A model generated the notes under the pieces. It was not told the origin of the DNA and ran no database searches. It saw only the letters and a list, made by a program, of their open reading frames with translations. Of a stretch of DNA of 64,000 nt, positions 33,776 through 46,208 are shown in pieces (positions within the stretch are counted from its first letter, which is position 1; every line of letters starts with the position of its first letter). Both the position numbers and the translations under genes were made by a program. Origin of the DNA: Amaranthus tricolor (taxonomy: Eukaryota > Streptophyta > Magnoliopsida > Caryophyllales > Amaranthaceae); assembly GCF_026212465.1 (NCBI RefSeq), contig NC_080059.1:13839273-13903272 (forward strand). The letters are read 5' to 3'.

Positions 33776-36577
33776 TTAATGCAACTTGATCATGCCCAGT
33801 TCCAATCTCATTTTCTCATGCTGTTCCCTTGGAAGCGGTTTGGTCATGATATCTGCTATTTGCTCGTTAGAGTTTACATGCTTAACAATAATATTTTTAT
33901 TTTCAACATTATCCTTAAGAAAATGATGCCTAATATGGATGTGCTTTACTCGTGAGTGATGCACTGGATCTTTGGATATGCATATGGCACTGGTATTATC
34001 GCAATAAATAGGAACACATGCATACTTAATACCAAAGTCTCTTAGCTGCTGCTTTATCCATATCATTTGGGAACAGCAAGCTGCTGCTGCTACGTACTCA
34101 GCTTCAGCAGTTGATAAAGCAACAGTGTTTTGTTTCTTGGAGCTCCACGAAACTAAACATGAGCCAAGAAATTGTACCATACCTGACGTGCTTTTTCTAT
34201 TAACAAGATCTCCTGCATAATCTGCATCACTAAAGCCTTTCAAATCAAAGACATCACTTTTAGGATAAAATAATGATAAATCATCTGTTCCCTTTAGATA
34301 TCTCAAAATACGTTTCACTGCAGTTAGATGTGATTCTTTAGGGTTAGATTGAAATCTTGCACATAAACCAACACTAAATGAAATATCGGGTCTACTAGCA
34401 GTTAGATATAATAAAGATCCAATCATGCCTCTATACATAGTTTGGTCAATATTTGTTCCATTTGTATCTTCATCTAATCTTACATTAGTAGCCATGGGTG
34501 TATGGTTGGTTTTAGCGTTATTCATGCCATATTTCTTAAGAAGTTCTTTTATATATTTTTGTTGATGAATAAAGATACCATTAGCAGTTTGTTTAATTTG
34601 CAAACCAAGAAAGAAATTTAATTCTCCCATCATGCTCATTTCAAATTCAGTGCTCAAAAGGTTAGCAAATTCTTTACATAGAAATTCATTTGTGGCACCA
34701 AAAATAATATCATCAACATATATTTGAACAACTAATATATTGGAACCTTTATTCTTAAAGAATAAGGTTTTATCAATTTTACCTCTAATAAAGTCATTTT
34801 GAATCAAAAACTTTGATAGTCTTTCATACCATTGCCTTGGAGCTTGTTTCAACCCATAAAGAGCTTTATCAAGCTTATAGACATGATCAAGACACGAGGT
34901 ATTCTCAAAGCCAGGCGGTTGTTCAACAAAAACTTCTTCATCAAGAAAACCATTCAAGAAAGCACATTTCACATCCATTTGATATAATTTAAAGTTCATA
35001 AATGCAGCAAAAGAAATTAAAATTCTAATAGCTTCTAACCTTGCTACTGGAGCAAATGTCTCAGTATAATCAATACCTTCTTGTTGATTGTACCCTTTGA
35101 CCACGAGCCTTGCTTTGTTTCTTATAATTATTCCATGCTCATCTAGTTTGTTCCGAAATACCCACTTCAAACCAATTACCTTCTTGTGTTTTGGTTTGGG
35201 TTCTAAATGCCATACTTTGTTCCTTTCAAATTCGTTCAATTCATCTTGCATGGCTACAACCCATTCGGAATCCTTTAGAGCTTCTTCGTGATTTTTGGGT
35301 TCAAGTGATGATAGGAACGCAAAATGTGCACAAAAATTTCTCATTTGAGATCGAGTTTGTGTTCCTTTATTCAAATCACTTACAATCAAATCAAGAGGAT
35401 GGTATTTTTGATATCTCCAAGGTTTTGGCATAAAATCTCTTGTGGGAACAGTAGCATGTTCTGGTTCATCAGCTTGATTAACATTCTGTTCAGCTACTGG
35501 ATTGTTCTGCTCATCTGTGGGAACAGCTGGATTGGGAACAGTCTGTTGTTCCTGATGTTCTGGCAGTTCCTGAACTTGATCAATACTTTCTGCTTCTGCT
35601 GGAACCGGCTGTTCACCAGCTGTTTCTTGATCATCCACTTTCAATTCTTCATCATCTTCCTCTAGATTTGCAAGACCTAACTTAAAATTATTTGTATCCT
35701 GTTCACTTGACAAAAAGTTAGTTTCATCGAAAATTATGTGAACGGATTCTTCCACACTCATTGTTCTTTTGTTATAGACTCTATATGCCTTACTTTGAGA
35801 TGAGTAGCCAAGAAATACTGCTTCATCACTTCTTTCATCAAATTTACCTATATTCCGTTTTCCATTAACATGTACAAAACATTTGCATCCAAACACACGA
35901 AAATAGGCAATATTCGGTTTAACACCTTTAAACAGTTCATAGGGTGTCTTAGAAGTGATTGGTCTTATCAATACTCTATTTAAAATATAACATGCAGTAT
36001 TAACAGCCTCGGCCCAAAAATTTCTAGGTAAACCACTAGCAATTAACATAGTTCTAGCCATTTCTTCTAAAGTTCTATTTTTCCTTTCTACAACACCATT
36101 TTGTTGTGGTGTTCTAGGGGCGGAAAAATTGTGACTTATTCCATGTTCATTGCAATAACTCATAAAGCTTGAATTTTCAAATTCTTTACCATGATCTGAC
36201 CTTATGTGAACAATTTGATTATTGGTAGATTTTTGTATTTTGTTAGCGAAAGAGACAAACTCATTAAATGCTTCATCTTTACTAACTAAAAATAAAGTCC
36301 ATGTAAATCTACTATAATCATCAATAATAACAAACACATATCTCTTGCCACTACGGCTTTGTATTCTCATAGGTCCACACAAATCCATGTGTAATAATTC
36401 AAGCGTTTTTGAGGTGGTCACAACATTCTTTGGTTTAAAAGATGACCTTACTTGTTTTCCTTTGGCACAAGGATCACATATTTCATCCTTAAGGAATTTT
36501 ATAGATGGTAGTCCTCTAACTAGGTCTTTAGATCTTAATGTATTAATCAATGAATAACTAGCATGACCTAGACGCAA
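33776..36577 (-). CDS. pol: copia pol: integrase, reverse transcriptase, RNase H (5'-truncated)
   Basis: Open for about 930 residues. It starts within the GAG-pre-integrase motif (RLGHAS, then CDPC zinc ligands at residues 36 and 39). The integrase core has D67, D130 and E166 (spacing 62 and 35), matching D,D-35-E; context [15 protein letters not shown] and VVERKNR. RT follows ([32 protein letters not shown]) with YVDD near residue 622 intact. RNase H ends the frame ([26 protein letters not shown]). Integrase before RT defines Ty1/copia. No stop or frameshift is present, but protease and gag are missing, so the ATG at 36583 is a by-product of the junction rather than the native start. Confidence 0.92.
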   Translation of the reverse strand: MRLGHASYSLINTLRSKDLVRGLPSIKFLKDEICDPCAKGKQVRSSFKPKNVVTTSKTLELLHMDLCGPMRIQSRSGKRYVFVIIDDYSRFTWTLFLVSKDEAFNEFVSFANKIQKSTNNQIVHIRSDHGKEFENSSFMSYCNEHGISHNFSAPRTPQQNGVVERKNRTLEEMARTMLIASGLPRNFWAEAVNTACYILNRVLIRPITSKTPYELFKGVKPNIAYFRVFGCKCFVHVNGKRNIGKFDERSDEAVFLGYSSQSKAYRVYNKRTMSVEESVHIIFDETNFLSSEQDTNNFKLGLANLEEDDEELKVDDQETAGEQPVPAEAESIDQVQELPEHQEQQTVPNPAVPTDEQNNPVAEQNVNQADEPEHATVPTRDFMPKPWRYQKYHPLDLIVSDLNKGTQTRSQMRNFCAHFAFLSSLEPKNHEEALKDSEWVVAMQDELNEFERNKVWHLEPKPKHKKVIGLKWVFRNKLDEHGIIIRNKARLVVKGYNQQEGIDYTETFAPVARLEAIRILISFAAFMNFKLYQMDVKCAFLNGFLDEEVFVEQPPGFENTSCLDHVYKLDKALYGLKQAPRQWYERLSKFLIQNDFIRGKIDKTLFFKNKGSNILVVQIYVDDIIFGATNEFLCKEFANLLSTEFEMSMMGELNFFLGLQIKQTANGIFIHQQKYIKELLKKYGMNNAKTNHTPMATNVRLDEDTNGTNIDQTMYRGMIGSLLYLTASRPDISFSVGLCARFQSNPKESHLTAVKRILRYLKGTDDLSLFYPKSDVFDLKGFSDADYAGDLVNRKSTSGMVQFLGSCLVSWSSKKQNTVALSTAEAEYVAAAACCSQMIWIKQQLRDFGIKYACVPIYCDNTSAICISKDPVHHSRVKHIHIRHHFLKDNVENKNIIVKHVNSNEQIADIMTKPLPREQHEKMRLELGMIKLH

Positions 36578-37711
36578 TATCAAAAGAGTTAATCACTGTT
36601 AATGTTTCTTCATCATAGACTCCGTTACCCTCTAATTTTATCTCAAGTGCATCTACTTCACATTCCCAAATAGACTTGGAATGACACTCCTCATTAACAA
36701 CGTTGGGATGGTTGATGGTGGACTCACGCTTAGTGGGTGGTGAATCAATGAAGGGAGATGGAGAGACACAATCACAAGAAGTAATATCATAAGACTCAAT
36801 AGCATCAGACACTAAAGACCTACTTCCTCATCATCAATAAACATGTTATTAATTGCAAAATTTTCACCATGTGACTCCTCTACCTCCTCACCAATATGAC
36901 TCTTATGAGATGAATTAAGATCTTTATTGCTACTAACATTTGAATGCATAATTTCGACCTTTTGCTCCAAGGCTTGAGCACAAAGACTCAAAAATTCCTT
37001 TGGCAAGGTTTCAACACAAGAATCATTGTCACAAGTCATATCTGAAGATTCATACACCATTATAGAGGAACAATAAATGAGCTATCACAAGATAAATCAA
37101 TGGGCAAGTCTCCAGAGTTATTAAGGATATCACCTTGTTCCATTGGAAAGTGTAACTCACCCATACTATCCTTTAAAGAAGGGAAATCATCAAGCTCAAT
37201 TGTCGCACAATTGGTTTTCTCATTATCCATTACCATCTGATCGATAATTCCTTGATTACAGGAAAGTCTATCTGATTGCTCAGCTAATTGTTCGTTCCAT
37301 ATTACAAATTCCTCGATCATCGTTGATATTTCTCTAGAAAGAGATTCCTGACTTTGTTCATCTTGCAAACACTGAGCAGACATATTGCAAAATAAATCCC
37401 AACGATAATTGTCATCCAAGTTAAGTGTATGACTATTACCCAAATAGTTGGCTAGACTCCAAGACTCGGAGTTCAACCCCTCTAATATCACATGGCCCAA
37501 ATCCTCATAGTAAAAAGTGTAACCACAACGATACAAATATTTCACATAATCTTGAAATCTAGAAAAATATGCGTGGAATTGCTCACCTTCATATTGCAGA
37601 AAAGAGAATATATATAGCCATGGCCAACACAAAAGTATCACGTAAATTTATCAACTAAACAAATAAATTATACATCGCTTCCCCGGCAACGACGCCAAAA
37701 ACTTGATGTGC
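36578..37711 (-). pseudogene. Gypsy-like gag remnant with primer-binding site
   Basis: On the minus strand, CAAGTTTTTGGCGTCGTTGC, then CGGGGA (about 37681-37706) is the primer-site region common in plant gypsy elements of the Athila/Ogre type. Downstream, 37641-37060 encodes a Gag-like stretch (GEQFHAYFSRFQDYVKYLY, ILEGLN), followed by two shorter frames (37060-36812 and 36812-36558) with the typical PLPKEFLSLCAQAL-like segment. The frame breaks at about 37060 and 36812. Gag assignment rests on local resemblance and position, and lineage is uncertain. Confidence 0.55.
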
Positions 37712-37872
37712 AAATTTTAAATTTTAAATTAACCAAAAACTTGATGTGAAAATTTTAAATTAACCTTAAACCATCGTAATAGGACACATCTTTATCGACC
37801 CCTACAAGATAAAGCATGTTCGATTAAATGTTCAAAGTTAACGTCATAATTATGAATATTGGCACTTGCTTT

Positions 37873-37877
<5 letters not shown>

Positions 37878-37955
<78 letters not shown>
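37878..37955. repeat. (TA)n microsatellite
   Basis: About 78 bp of alternating TA, within what may be the LTR of the gypsy-like fragment. Confidence 0.97.
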
Positions 37956-37958
<3 letters not shown>

Positions 37959-38542
37959 TCTGATATTTAGAGCCAACTCATAGCGATTAAGTATCATATA
38001 TTCAATATATGAAATTAAGGAACTAAAGTAATAAGCGGCTATTCAATATTGCATATTTTGAATAGATATTTGGAAGGATGATATTATAATTTATCCTTTT
38101 TAAAATTCTGATTTTAGTTTATGGCAAATTTTATGTGACATAGAACTTTTAAAATAATGGGATGGTGGTTTTTCACGAGTACAATCCAATTATTAATAAT
38201 TCTGATTTATGAATGCAAAAGATAAAAGAGTATAATTTACTGATTGATAAACCGAATATGTATGGTGGAAGCATATGAATCACACAATTAGCCTAATTAT
38301 CCAGAATATTATCCTAATTGCTTTAGAGGTTTTAATCATGTCAACAGTAAACACAACTGTCAAAATGCTTTGTTAGGTGAGTTGTACGTTGTTTCTTTTG
38401 TGACTGCCAATGACCAAACTAACAGTTCCACATTTTTAATTGTCATTACTAACCTTATTATATTTACACTATTATTTATACATATATTATTACTTAATTA
38501 AACGCCTTTGTCGATCAAGGTGGGGCCCTTTAAACACAAAGC

Positions 38543-38545
<3 letters not shown>

Positions 38546-38583
<38 letters not shown>
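38546..38583. repeat. (ATT)n microsatellite
   Basis: About twelve uninterrupted ATT units. Confidence 0.95.
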
Positions 38584-38584
<1 letters not shown>

Positions 38585-38640
38585 TAACTATTACTAGAAT
38601 AAAAAGAACAATACTCAAAAGTTAATAAGACGTCTTCTGC

Positions 38641-38905
38641 TAAAAATATTTTATCTTCAATATATTTAGATGATATTTGTCCATAACTTTACTAATAAAT
38701 TAGCTTTTATTTTATCTTCTTAAAATATTTTATCTTTTAAAAATATTTTCCCTTCAAGAATTTTAAGATGATATTTGTCCATAACTTTACTAATAAACTA
38801 GCTTTTATTTTATCTTCTTAAAATATTTTATCGTTTAAAAATATTTTCCCCTCAAGAATTTTAAGATGATATTTGTCCATAACTTTACTAATAAACTAGC
38901 TTTTC
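38641..38905. repeat. 98 bp tandem repeat, about 2.7 copies
   Basis: TGATATTTGTCCATAACTTT recurs at 38670, 38769 and 38867, spacing 98-99 bp. Copies 2 and 3 differ by only a few bases, indicating recent amplification. Confidence 0.9.
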
Positions 38906-39489
38906 ACTTATTGAATATGAAAAAGTGCAAAGCTAACTTTATTTATTTTTTTTATCTTTGAAAAAGTATTGGAAAAGTAAACATAAAATTACTTTTTACA
39001 TCACCTTTAATTGTATAGTATGATTTTTAAATTTTTGATCGATATTTGAACAACTATATATTTTTTTAGATATTATCATGTTTTTTTATAGTTTTTTGTA
39101 AGAAAGTTTGTATTAGTTGAACCATTTTTTATAAAGTAATATGAAATTTATTTTTTATCACAAAATTTTAATTCCTTTTTGTTAAAAACACCATATACTT
39201 TTGTATTGTTAAGTTCTACCTAATTGTTATTTTAAAAAACATATAAAAATATGATCGTATTTAACATTTTATCAAATATATATATATATTTATATATGAT
39301 AATTTGTTATGAAATATATGACATGAACTAAATTTTTAGAATTAACTACTAAATAAAAATTTATGTGAAATGCTATGTAGCTATAATGTAATAGTTATTT
39401 CTATAATTTTTCTAAAAGAATGTGACAAATAAAATAAACAAATATGGTGATCGACACAAATATTACCTTGTTACTCACTAAATTAAAAC

Positions 39490-40322
39490 CTAGGTTGCAC
39501 TAAAACAGACACGGACACCACACGGGTACGGGAAAACGCCAACTTAAAAATGGCGGACACGGGGACACGAAAATGGTAATATAATAAATATATCAAATTA
39601 AAGATAATTTTACAATCTTTCATTTGATATATGTAAATAAACACTTTAAAAACATAAAACACACATAAAATGCAAATAAGTACCAAATAAACAACATGAG
39701 TATTTAAAAATAGTCATACAAACCAAATCAAAGAAAACCAAATAAATAGGTAAATTTAAGATTTAAAAATCAAGATTAACAAATAACACATTAACAATTT
39801 AACATTAACAAATAACAATTAACAAATATTCAAAGAGGATATACAAAAAAATCATGAACAACATTTCAACTTTTCAAAATTCAAATTACCAACACATGAA
39901 CAATTTAACATTAACAAATAACAATTAACAAATATTCAAAGAGGATATACAAAAAAATCAAAAACAACATTTCAACTTTTCAAAATTCAAATTACAAACA
40001 CTAATATTAAGAATTTAAGATTAACAAATAACACATTAACAATTTAACCTTAACAAATAGCAATTAACAAATATTCAAAGAGGATATAAAAAAAATCAAG
40101 AACAACATTTCAACTTTTATTTTTATTTTTTTTTTCAAAAAAACGTGTCCTTGATTGCTTGTCGTGTCCCTTGTCGTGTCCATGCCGTGTCCGCGTGTCC
40201 GAAAAAATATTAAAATATTAGACACTTCATTTGGCGTGTCGGACACAGATTTTCGCGTGTCCGTGTCCGACACGTATCCGACACAGGACACGCCAGTCTA
40301 GAGAAGTGTCCGTGTATTCTAG
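39490..40322. mobile_element. hAT-type non-autonomous element, 833 bp
   Basis: Perfect 8 bp TSD ATTAAAAC at 39482-39489 and 40323-40330. Termini are CTAGGTTGCAC (left) and GTGTATTCTAG (right), with dense GGACACG/CGTGTCC subterminal repeats of both orientations (39509-39570, 40142-40315). No ORF of note. Size, TSD and subterminal repeats point to a non-autonomous hAT element. Confidence 0.85.
39790..40125. repeat. Imperfect tandem repeat inside the hAT element
   Basis: Block AACAAATATTCAAAGAGGAT occurs at about 39821, 39927 and 40066 with accompanying ACATTTCAACTTTT. Spacings are 106 and 139 bp. Confidence 0.85.
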
Positions 40323-41002
40323 ATTAAAACTTGATTAAAATAATCTCCTATAACGGTTAGATCAACCTTAATTACTGGTGGAGATGCTAGAAATATTTTC
40401 TATGGGTTTACAATATCTAACAAATTAAGTAATATATTTAAGGAAAATTGTAGTGAATAATACAAAATTTCACTATTTTTTCTATAATAATACTAATAAT
40501 TTAGAATAATGCCAATTTAATGAGTGTTTTTCTAAATTAACACCAATTTTTATATATTTAACAATTAGTTTTGTTGTGTTTTGTCAAATAATCTTTTATT
40601 AGCAAAAATAGTGTTAAAGAGCCATCCAATCTAAGCTTAAGTTAAGAAGTCTCGTTGATCCAAGCCAAGAGGTGGTACAGAACATGAACCTCCTCATACT
40701 TACCAGAAAACCTTCATCAGCAATTAGTTTCAAGGGAAACACAAGAGTAAAGTATTGGAAAAAGCCTTCCAGAAATTGGGAAATAACATAGTACGTAGTA
40801 CTACTCCATGTCATGCAATAGGGAACGAAACGAAACACCATGGTTGTGATTGATATTTGTTTTCCTTATCTTGAAAGGGTGTAGCAACCTAAAGAACCGA
40901 AAATTCGAAATAAATAAGTTTCTTCGAAAAAAATTCTCAAACTAAATTTGGGTAAATATTTATTTTTTAAAATAATTTTTTTTTGCCCAAATCTAATGTA
41001 CA

Positions 41003-41150
41003 ATATTTGTTCGTTTTTAGGAACAGCGAACAAATAAATGATCAAAATGATTCAAACATCTTTATTTGTTGTTGCTAACTCTGAACAAGGGGGTCTTATT
41101 TTTTATCTAACCAACTCTTTTGTTTGTTGTTACTAACAGTGAACAAAAAC
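41003..41150. repeat. Three hairpin-type repeats upstream of the PMD pseudogene
   Basis: ATTTGTTCG...CGAACAAAT (41005-41035) is a 9 bp stem. The related units TTTGTTGTTGCTAACTCTGA and TTTGTTGTTACTAACAGTGA, both continuing ACAA, follow at about 41066 and 41124. Spacing is near 60 bp. Confidence 0.6.
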
Positions 41151-41757
41151 GTGGCAATAAAGATGCAATAGGTCTTCTTTTAGGCCCCTTAATTATTTCC
41201 CCTAAATCAGTTGCCGTAATGATTTTAAAAATCGACATTTCACCATTTTAGAACCTTTATCAAAACTTCTTCAACCTCTCAAATCACCCCACCTTCTTCC
41301 AATTTAACCTCTCAAATCATTTTAAGGTTTAATCTTTTTATTTATGTTCATTCAAATCTAGGTCATATATTTGCAAATTAATATAGTTGCTTAACCTACT
41401 TATTAAGTGAATTTAGTACTTAATTGTGTGTGTTAAGTATAATTGTTGATGATGAATTGTAGTTCTTCAAGATTGTAGTACTTTTAATTAGTTTAGTTTA
41501 AGGAATTAGAACTTTATGTTTATGTTAGATATACTTGTCTTTTGTCATGAACTTGGTATTGATTTTAAATATATTTTTGTAATAAATAGCCGCATATTGT
41601 GTGACTATAATATGGTTTTGGAATGGGGAAATTCAAACAAATAATACGCATGTTGAGTATATTGGTGGTAAACAAAAACTTTTCCTATACAACTCACACG
41701 TGGACTTGAATGAATTAAAACTTCATACTAAATTTAATTTGATCGATGATTGAAAGA

Positions 41758-43365
41758 CTAAAGTATTTTGCATTTGCAGGTCTTTGATACGAACTCACTA
41801 TACATGAGGCATCCCGACTTTGCTCCCTGAGATATAAACCCAAGGATCATTCCATACCCTAAGCATGCGATGTTATATGACTTCCTTTTGTCGCTTACTT
41901 CAGAGTAGATCATGCCATGATCCAAACATTGGTGGAGAGATGACGTTAAGAGACACACATTTCATCTTCCATTAGGTGAGGCTACCATCACCTGCTTGAT
42001 GTAGCTTTACTTACATGGCTTCCCATCAAGGGACAAGTTGTGTCCACTATTGGACGCTAGCTATCAAGCTGGCAAGATATAGTTCAACAGATACTTCGAG
42101 AGTGGCCTTACGCTGGTATAGTCTAAGGGAATGGGTTGCGCATTACTTGGCTGGTATAGACCTCCCACATCTCTGATGATGCTGATAAGGTCACTATTGA
42201 GGGATACACTAAGGCATATCTTTTATATTTGATTGGCGTTGTCTTGTTTGTTGACAAAACCAACAGCCAAGTCGAGCTATTGTACTTGATTTTACTAGAC
42301 CAACCATAATTACGCGTTGAGAACTACAGTTGAGGTTCCGCGACCCTAGGCTACCTATATCGGAGATTACGTCATTTTGCTTAGAAAAACTATAAAGAGA
42401 TTGTTCGACCCTTAGTAATATAGCAGGTGAAAAATAGAACACATTAGCTTTGAGTAGTTTATATGTTAACATAATTATGTAATAGTATTAAAATTTTTTT
42501 AAATCGATAATTTAACAGGGTGTTACAAATTAAATAACTCTGATTGTTTAAATGTTATAGTTGTGGGTATGGGAGCGCATTCTCATTGGCCAACCATTGA
42601 GACATGTTTGTCATTGTGTTGTTCCTCAACCATAGCAACCACCACTAGTGGCCTTTTACGAATCGAGGTGGGGCTTTATGAGACGTACGCAGACTCAGAC
42701 TGGATCTAGAGTGGAATTTTTTCATGACCAGTTTGATCTATTGCGACCCCACCGGGTAAATAATTTCCTCTTGATCCCCAATAATATATTTCAATTAATT
42801 ATCTTGCATATTATATTGATTTTAATCAATTTATAGTTTCTTTAGGACCCTTACCCGGTCGAGACATTTACATTGTCCTAGCACTCGGGGACACCGACAG
42901 TTGCGTGAAGGGCATGTTTAACACTTATACGCTTCAACGTGTTCGAAGTTCATATCCCAGAGCACGTAATGCACCAGTATGGCCTAGTATAGGCCACCCC
43001 TCCAGTATGCGACATAGACACCGAGTGGCATTGCATTTCGAGATAGGAAAACGTATCAAAAGATTGAAATGAGATCAAACGGTGTCATATAGCGAGTTGG
43101 GACCACCAGTTGAGCTGATACCTCATATTGCGTCCAAGGATGAGGTATGGACACCATCTCCTGTGAGTTACATGTTGTTCTTGTGCATCACTCTTCGATG
43201 GATGACACCACAACGTATTATCGATGTAGCACAATACGCTCCTTTCGCACCCCCACTTTGTATCCTTCAACATCTCGTGATTTGATCTACTTTTTCATTA
43301 TTAAGAATTATTTTCATTTATTTATGATTGCAGGCGTAAGTCGTATCATTCGTCATTCTTATTAA
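41758..43365 (+). pseudogene. Plant mobile domain (PMD) gene remnant
   Basis: Plus-strand fragments in several frames resemble the PMD found in MAIN-like proteins and in some MULEs. They include FHLPLGEATIT (about 41960), a DLPH...KAYLLYLIGVVLFVDKTN segment (42150-42260), then after a probable intron LVAFYESRWGFMRR (42640), VEFFHDQFDLLRPH (42700) and EVHIPEHVMHQYGLV (42945-42990). Stops and frameshifts are numerous (for example after THF..ITCLM and GLV). Compare the well-preserved PMD ORF at 57073. Residual intron/exon structure suggests it was once a spliced gene carried by a transposon or the host. Confidence 0.7.
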
Positions 43366-43762
43366 TCATGAGTAGTCATTTAGGGAGATTGCATAGGGAA
43401 TAGTCTTAGAATTGCAGTTCCAGCACTTCATTTCTAAGGTTGGGGAGTTGGCTACAATCTATATGAGGGAGTACATGTGTGTTATAGAGATTTTATCGTA
43501 TTATAAATAATGGTATACATAAGTACACTACAAATTATAAAATTATGTATTCAAATTCTATATCAGAAAACAATTTAAATTAAAAATTGAAGTGAATAGT
43601 TAAAACCTTGAAAAAGATTATATAATTTACAATTAACTAATTAAATAGAGTACTACTATTTTGGTCACTATGAAAAAGTATTACATAACTCAAATATGTG
43701 AGAGCTTTTTCGTTATACGGTGCTTTCTCACTATAGAGAATTTAACATTAGTCATTAGGTAA

Positions 43763-44020
43763 TGTCAAGGAACAAATTGAAATAAAAGTTTAAGCTGATT
43801 GTTAGGTTTCAGAATATGTTATATACTCTGACACGCCCCCTCACACGAGAGCCCTATGGGCTAGAAGTGTGGATGCAGCATGAGCCCCCTTCATATCTGA
43901 CGCTTATATTCCACTTTAAATGAGGTGTAGTTGAGATTTGAACTCATGATCTCTTGTTACGCTGGCTTCTGATACTCTATCAAAGTAACCAATTCAACTA
44001 AAAACGTAATTAAATGATAG
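43763..44020 (-). mobile_element. TRIM/SMART-like element, right part decayed
   Basis: Minus-orientation copy. The left LTR 43763-43833 runs TGTCAAGGAACAAATTG to ATACTCTGACA. The internal part contains the purine tract complement CGCCCCCTCACAC and the primer-site region GCTTCTGATACT. The second LTR (43977 onward) fades out after about 40 bp. No TSD. Confidence 0.75.
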
Positions 44021-44315
44021 AAGTAATAGTTGGTAAGTTCCCTATATAAACAGCCGCTTCTAAATTGACTTGCTAGATGGTGTACCATCTAGCCAAAAAC
44101 TTCTTTATTCATCATCCAATTGGAAACAAACAACGATACACAGAGGGCACATCCCATATTTACTATAGTGTAGACTTCAAAGCAGTAAAACTGTGATGAG
44201 GAGTATGAACAATGGAGCACTCTCCTAGACATAGTAATAAGATCTATAGATCGACAATTATTGTGTTGTCTCAATCTATGCTTCAAAATTTCAAGCTATA
44301 CTAATTACAAATAAG

Positions 44316-44342
<27 letters not shown>
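44316..44342. repeat. Poly(T) run
   Basis: 27 consecutive T, possibly the complement of a retroposon poly(A) tail. No retroposon body was recognised beside it. Confidence 0.9.
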
Positions 44343-44347
<5 letters not shown>

Positions 44348-44716
44348 TTTAGTCAAATTACTAGTACATTTTAACCGAGAATCTTATATATATTACGTAT
44401 AGTTGGAATTAAATATCACACTATAATAGTATTAACTATTCATCAATTAATATTGTGTTATGTTATATTTTGTTTAAGAGAATAATATATAATTAAGTGA
44501 AATTTCATTTTGCAAAGAAAAACCGCGAGAAGTTGAAAACCCTAACAAAGGCCACAAGGAAGAAACTCTAGTTTCATTATCCATGGTGACACAACAAATC
44601 AATTATTACTACTATCACCATTTCTTAATATCCATTTGATTTTTATTGTTATTCATTCATCACTCATAATATGTAAGTTGTATAGAAAATGTGCTTTTTA
44701 ATGTTGTTATTTTACA

Positions 44717-45141
44717 TATTGCTCCCTCTGTTTCTTGAAATTATTCTCATTTTTCATTTGAGCTATTTCATTTGTTAATTTTATTAACAATATTTCTATG
44801 TATTTCATAAATATTGAACATAATTAGTTTCATTCATGATTCCCATTAAACGTTTTAATAATGCTTATGGTTATTACATATTTTCCAATAACTTTATTTT
44901 AATATAGTTAATTATCCCTCACGTTTTCTACTAACTTTATTAAAAAAAAATTTAATAATTGTGGTCTTATATTATTTTTAATAACTTTATTTTAATATTT
45001 TTTAATGTTTATAGTTTACATTTTTTTCTCTATTAAATTTATGATTTAATATAATAACATATTTATCATCGAAAAAATTATATTTTTTTTAATTTCCAAA
45101 AATATTCTTTATGAAAACAAATTTAAAGAAGCGACAGAGTA
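44717..45141. mobile_element. Stowaway-like MITE
   Basis: Left end CTCCCTCTGTTTCTTGAAAT and right end ATTTAAAGAAGCGACAGAGT are inverted repeats with mismatches. The interior is AT-rich and shares blocks with 54470-54650, suggesting the same family. Confidence 0.6.
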
Positions 45142-46208
45142 TAATAGTAAATTTTCAAGGGTTGAAAACCCCTTTCATCTCTTTCATGTACTGAGAATGT
45201 CGTTCCATGCCCGTAAATAAAAATTTACAAGAATCCATCGACATATAATGGTGTAATTGGGTAATGTGAATATGTGATGGAGATCCGACTTTGTCACTCA
45301 ATGTCATGAAGTTCTTAAGCTGCTGCTATGAATCACTTATTATATCTTCCATTCATATTGGGTAAGTCAGTTGTTAAGAAGATATACGTTAAAAATTATT
45401 TAATGATTATTAGTGGTTTATTAGAGAAAAAATACATTGTAAATCAAAAGTCAATAAAAAAGCTAGAATAAGGAAGTTTTGATTTTGATCTTTACTTAAA
45501 GGTATTTTCTAAACTAGCAAAAAAATCATTTAAAATCAACCTAAAAACTAATAAAAAATTAATTGTCAACCACATCTTTGTTTAAACCCCACCTCACTTA
45601 ATCCGTCTTTGTCTTTCTTTTGCCAACGATTCGCGGTTATAAGACTCCATTTTAGTTTTCTCCTAATCCCCTACAATTAAATAGAATATTCACTCTTATG
45701 ATTAATTTTAATAGTTTTTAATTTTTAATTAAACATAATTTGAGGTTTTTATAATCAAAAAGTGCATTAATAAACATACAAAAATTAAATGAAATAACAA
45801 TAATAATAAATAAATAAAAGTAGAATATTTCATTTTATTACATTCTCAAATTATCAGCAAAACTTAAAGCTCAAGTCTCTCCTTTGTTCAACCGGCCTGG
45901 ATTGATGACATAAAGGTGTATCACCGTGTTGGTTATGTAAAAATTTTATAAAGACTTAGCTCACATTATTTTAGTGTGTACCAACTTAACAATAGCAAAT
46001 ATTTCTCGATTATTGTACTTAATTATATTTTTTAAGTAAGATTGGTGCACACAAATTGTGATAGTTACACCCGATGCTACATCAAAATTAGTATACTATA
46101 GTAGTGATATTCCTGTCTATTCCTTTGAGTTTTCCCTTTTAATTATTTATTGTATGAGTTTATTACTCTAAAAAACCACAAAGTATATCAACTTTTTGAG
46201 GGGACAAA
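45142..46208. other. AT-rich intergenic DNA
   Basis: No gene, RNA or repeat structure recognised. Confidence 0.4.

Larger units (their letters stand above)
29650..36577 (-). mobile_element. Sirevirus-type copia element, 3' half only
   Basis: On the minus strand, in order: pol from GAG-pre-integrase to RNase H (36577-33776), an extra 506-residue ORF in the env-like position (33261-31741), a non-coding segment with two polypurine tracts, and a 3' LTR (about 31089-29650). An ORF downstream of pol plus multiple purine tracts is the Sirevirus (SIRE1/Maximus) plan. The 5' LTR, gag and protease are missing; the element ends abruptly at about 36577 against a gypsy-like fragment. Open frames suggest it is relatively young. 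Confidence 0.85.

Noticed and set aside
35088..35665. Overlapping plus-strand ORFs of 67-113 residues
   Set aside because: Antisense to the open copia pol frame, with no domain of their own.
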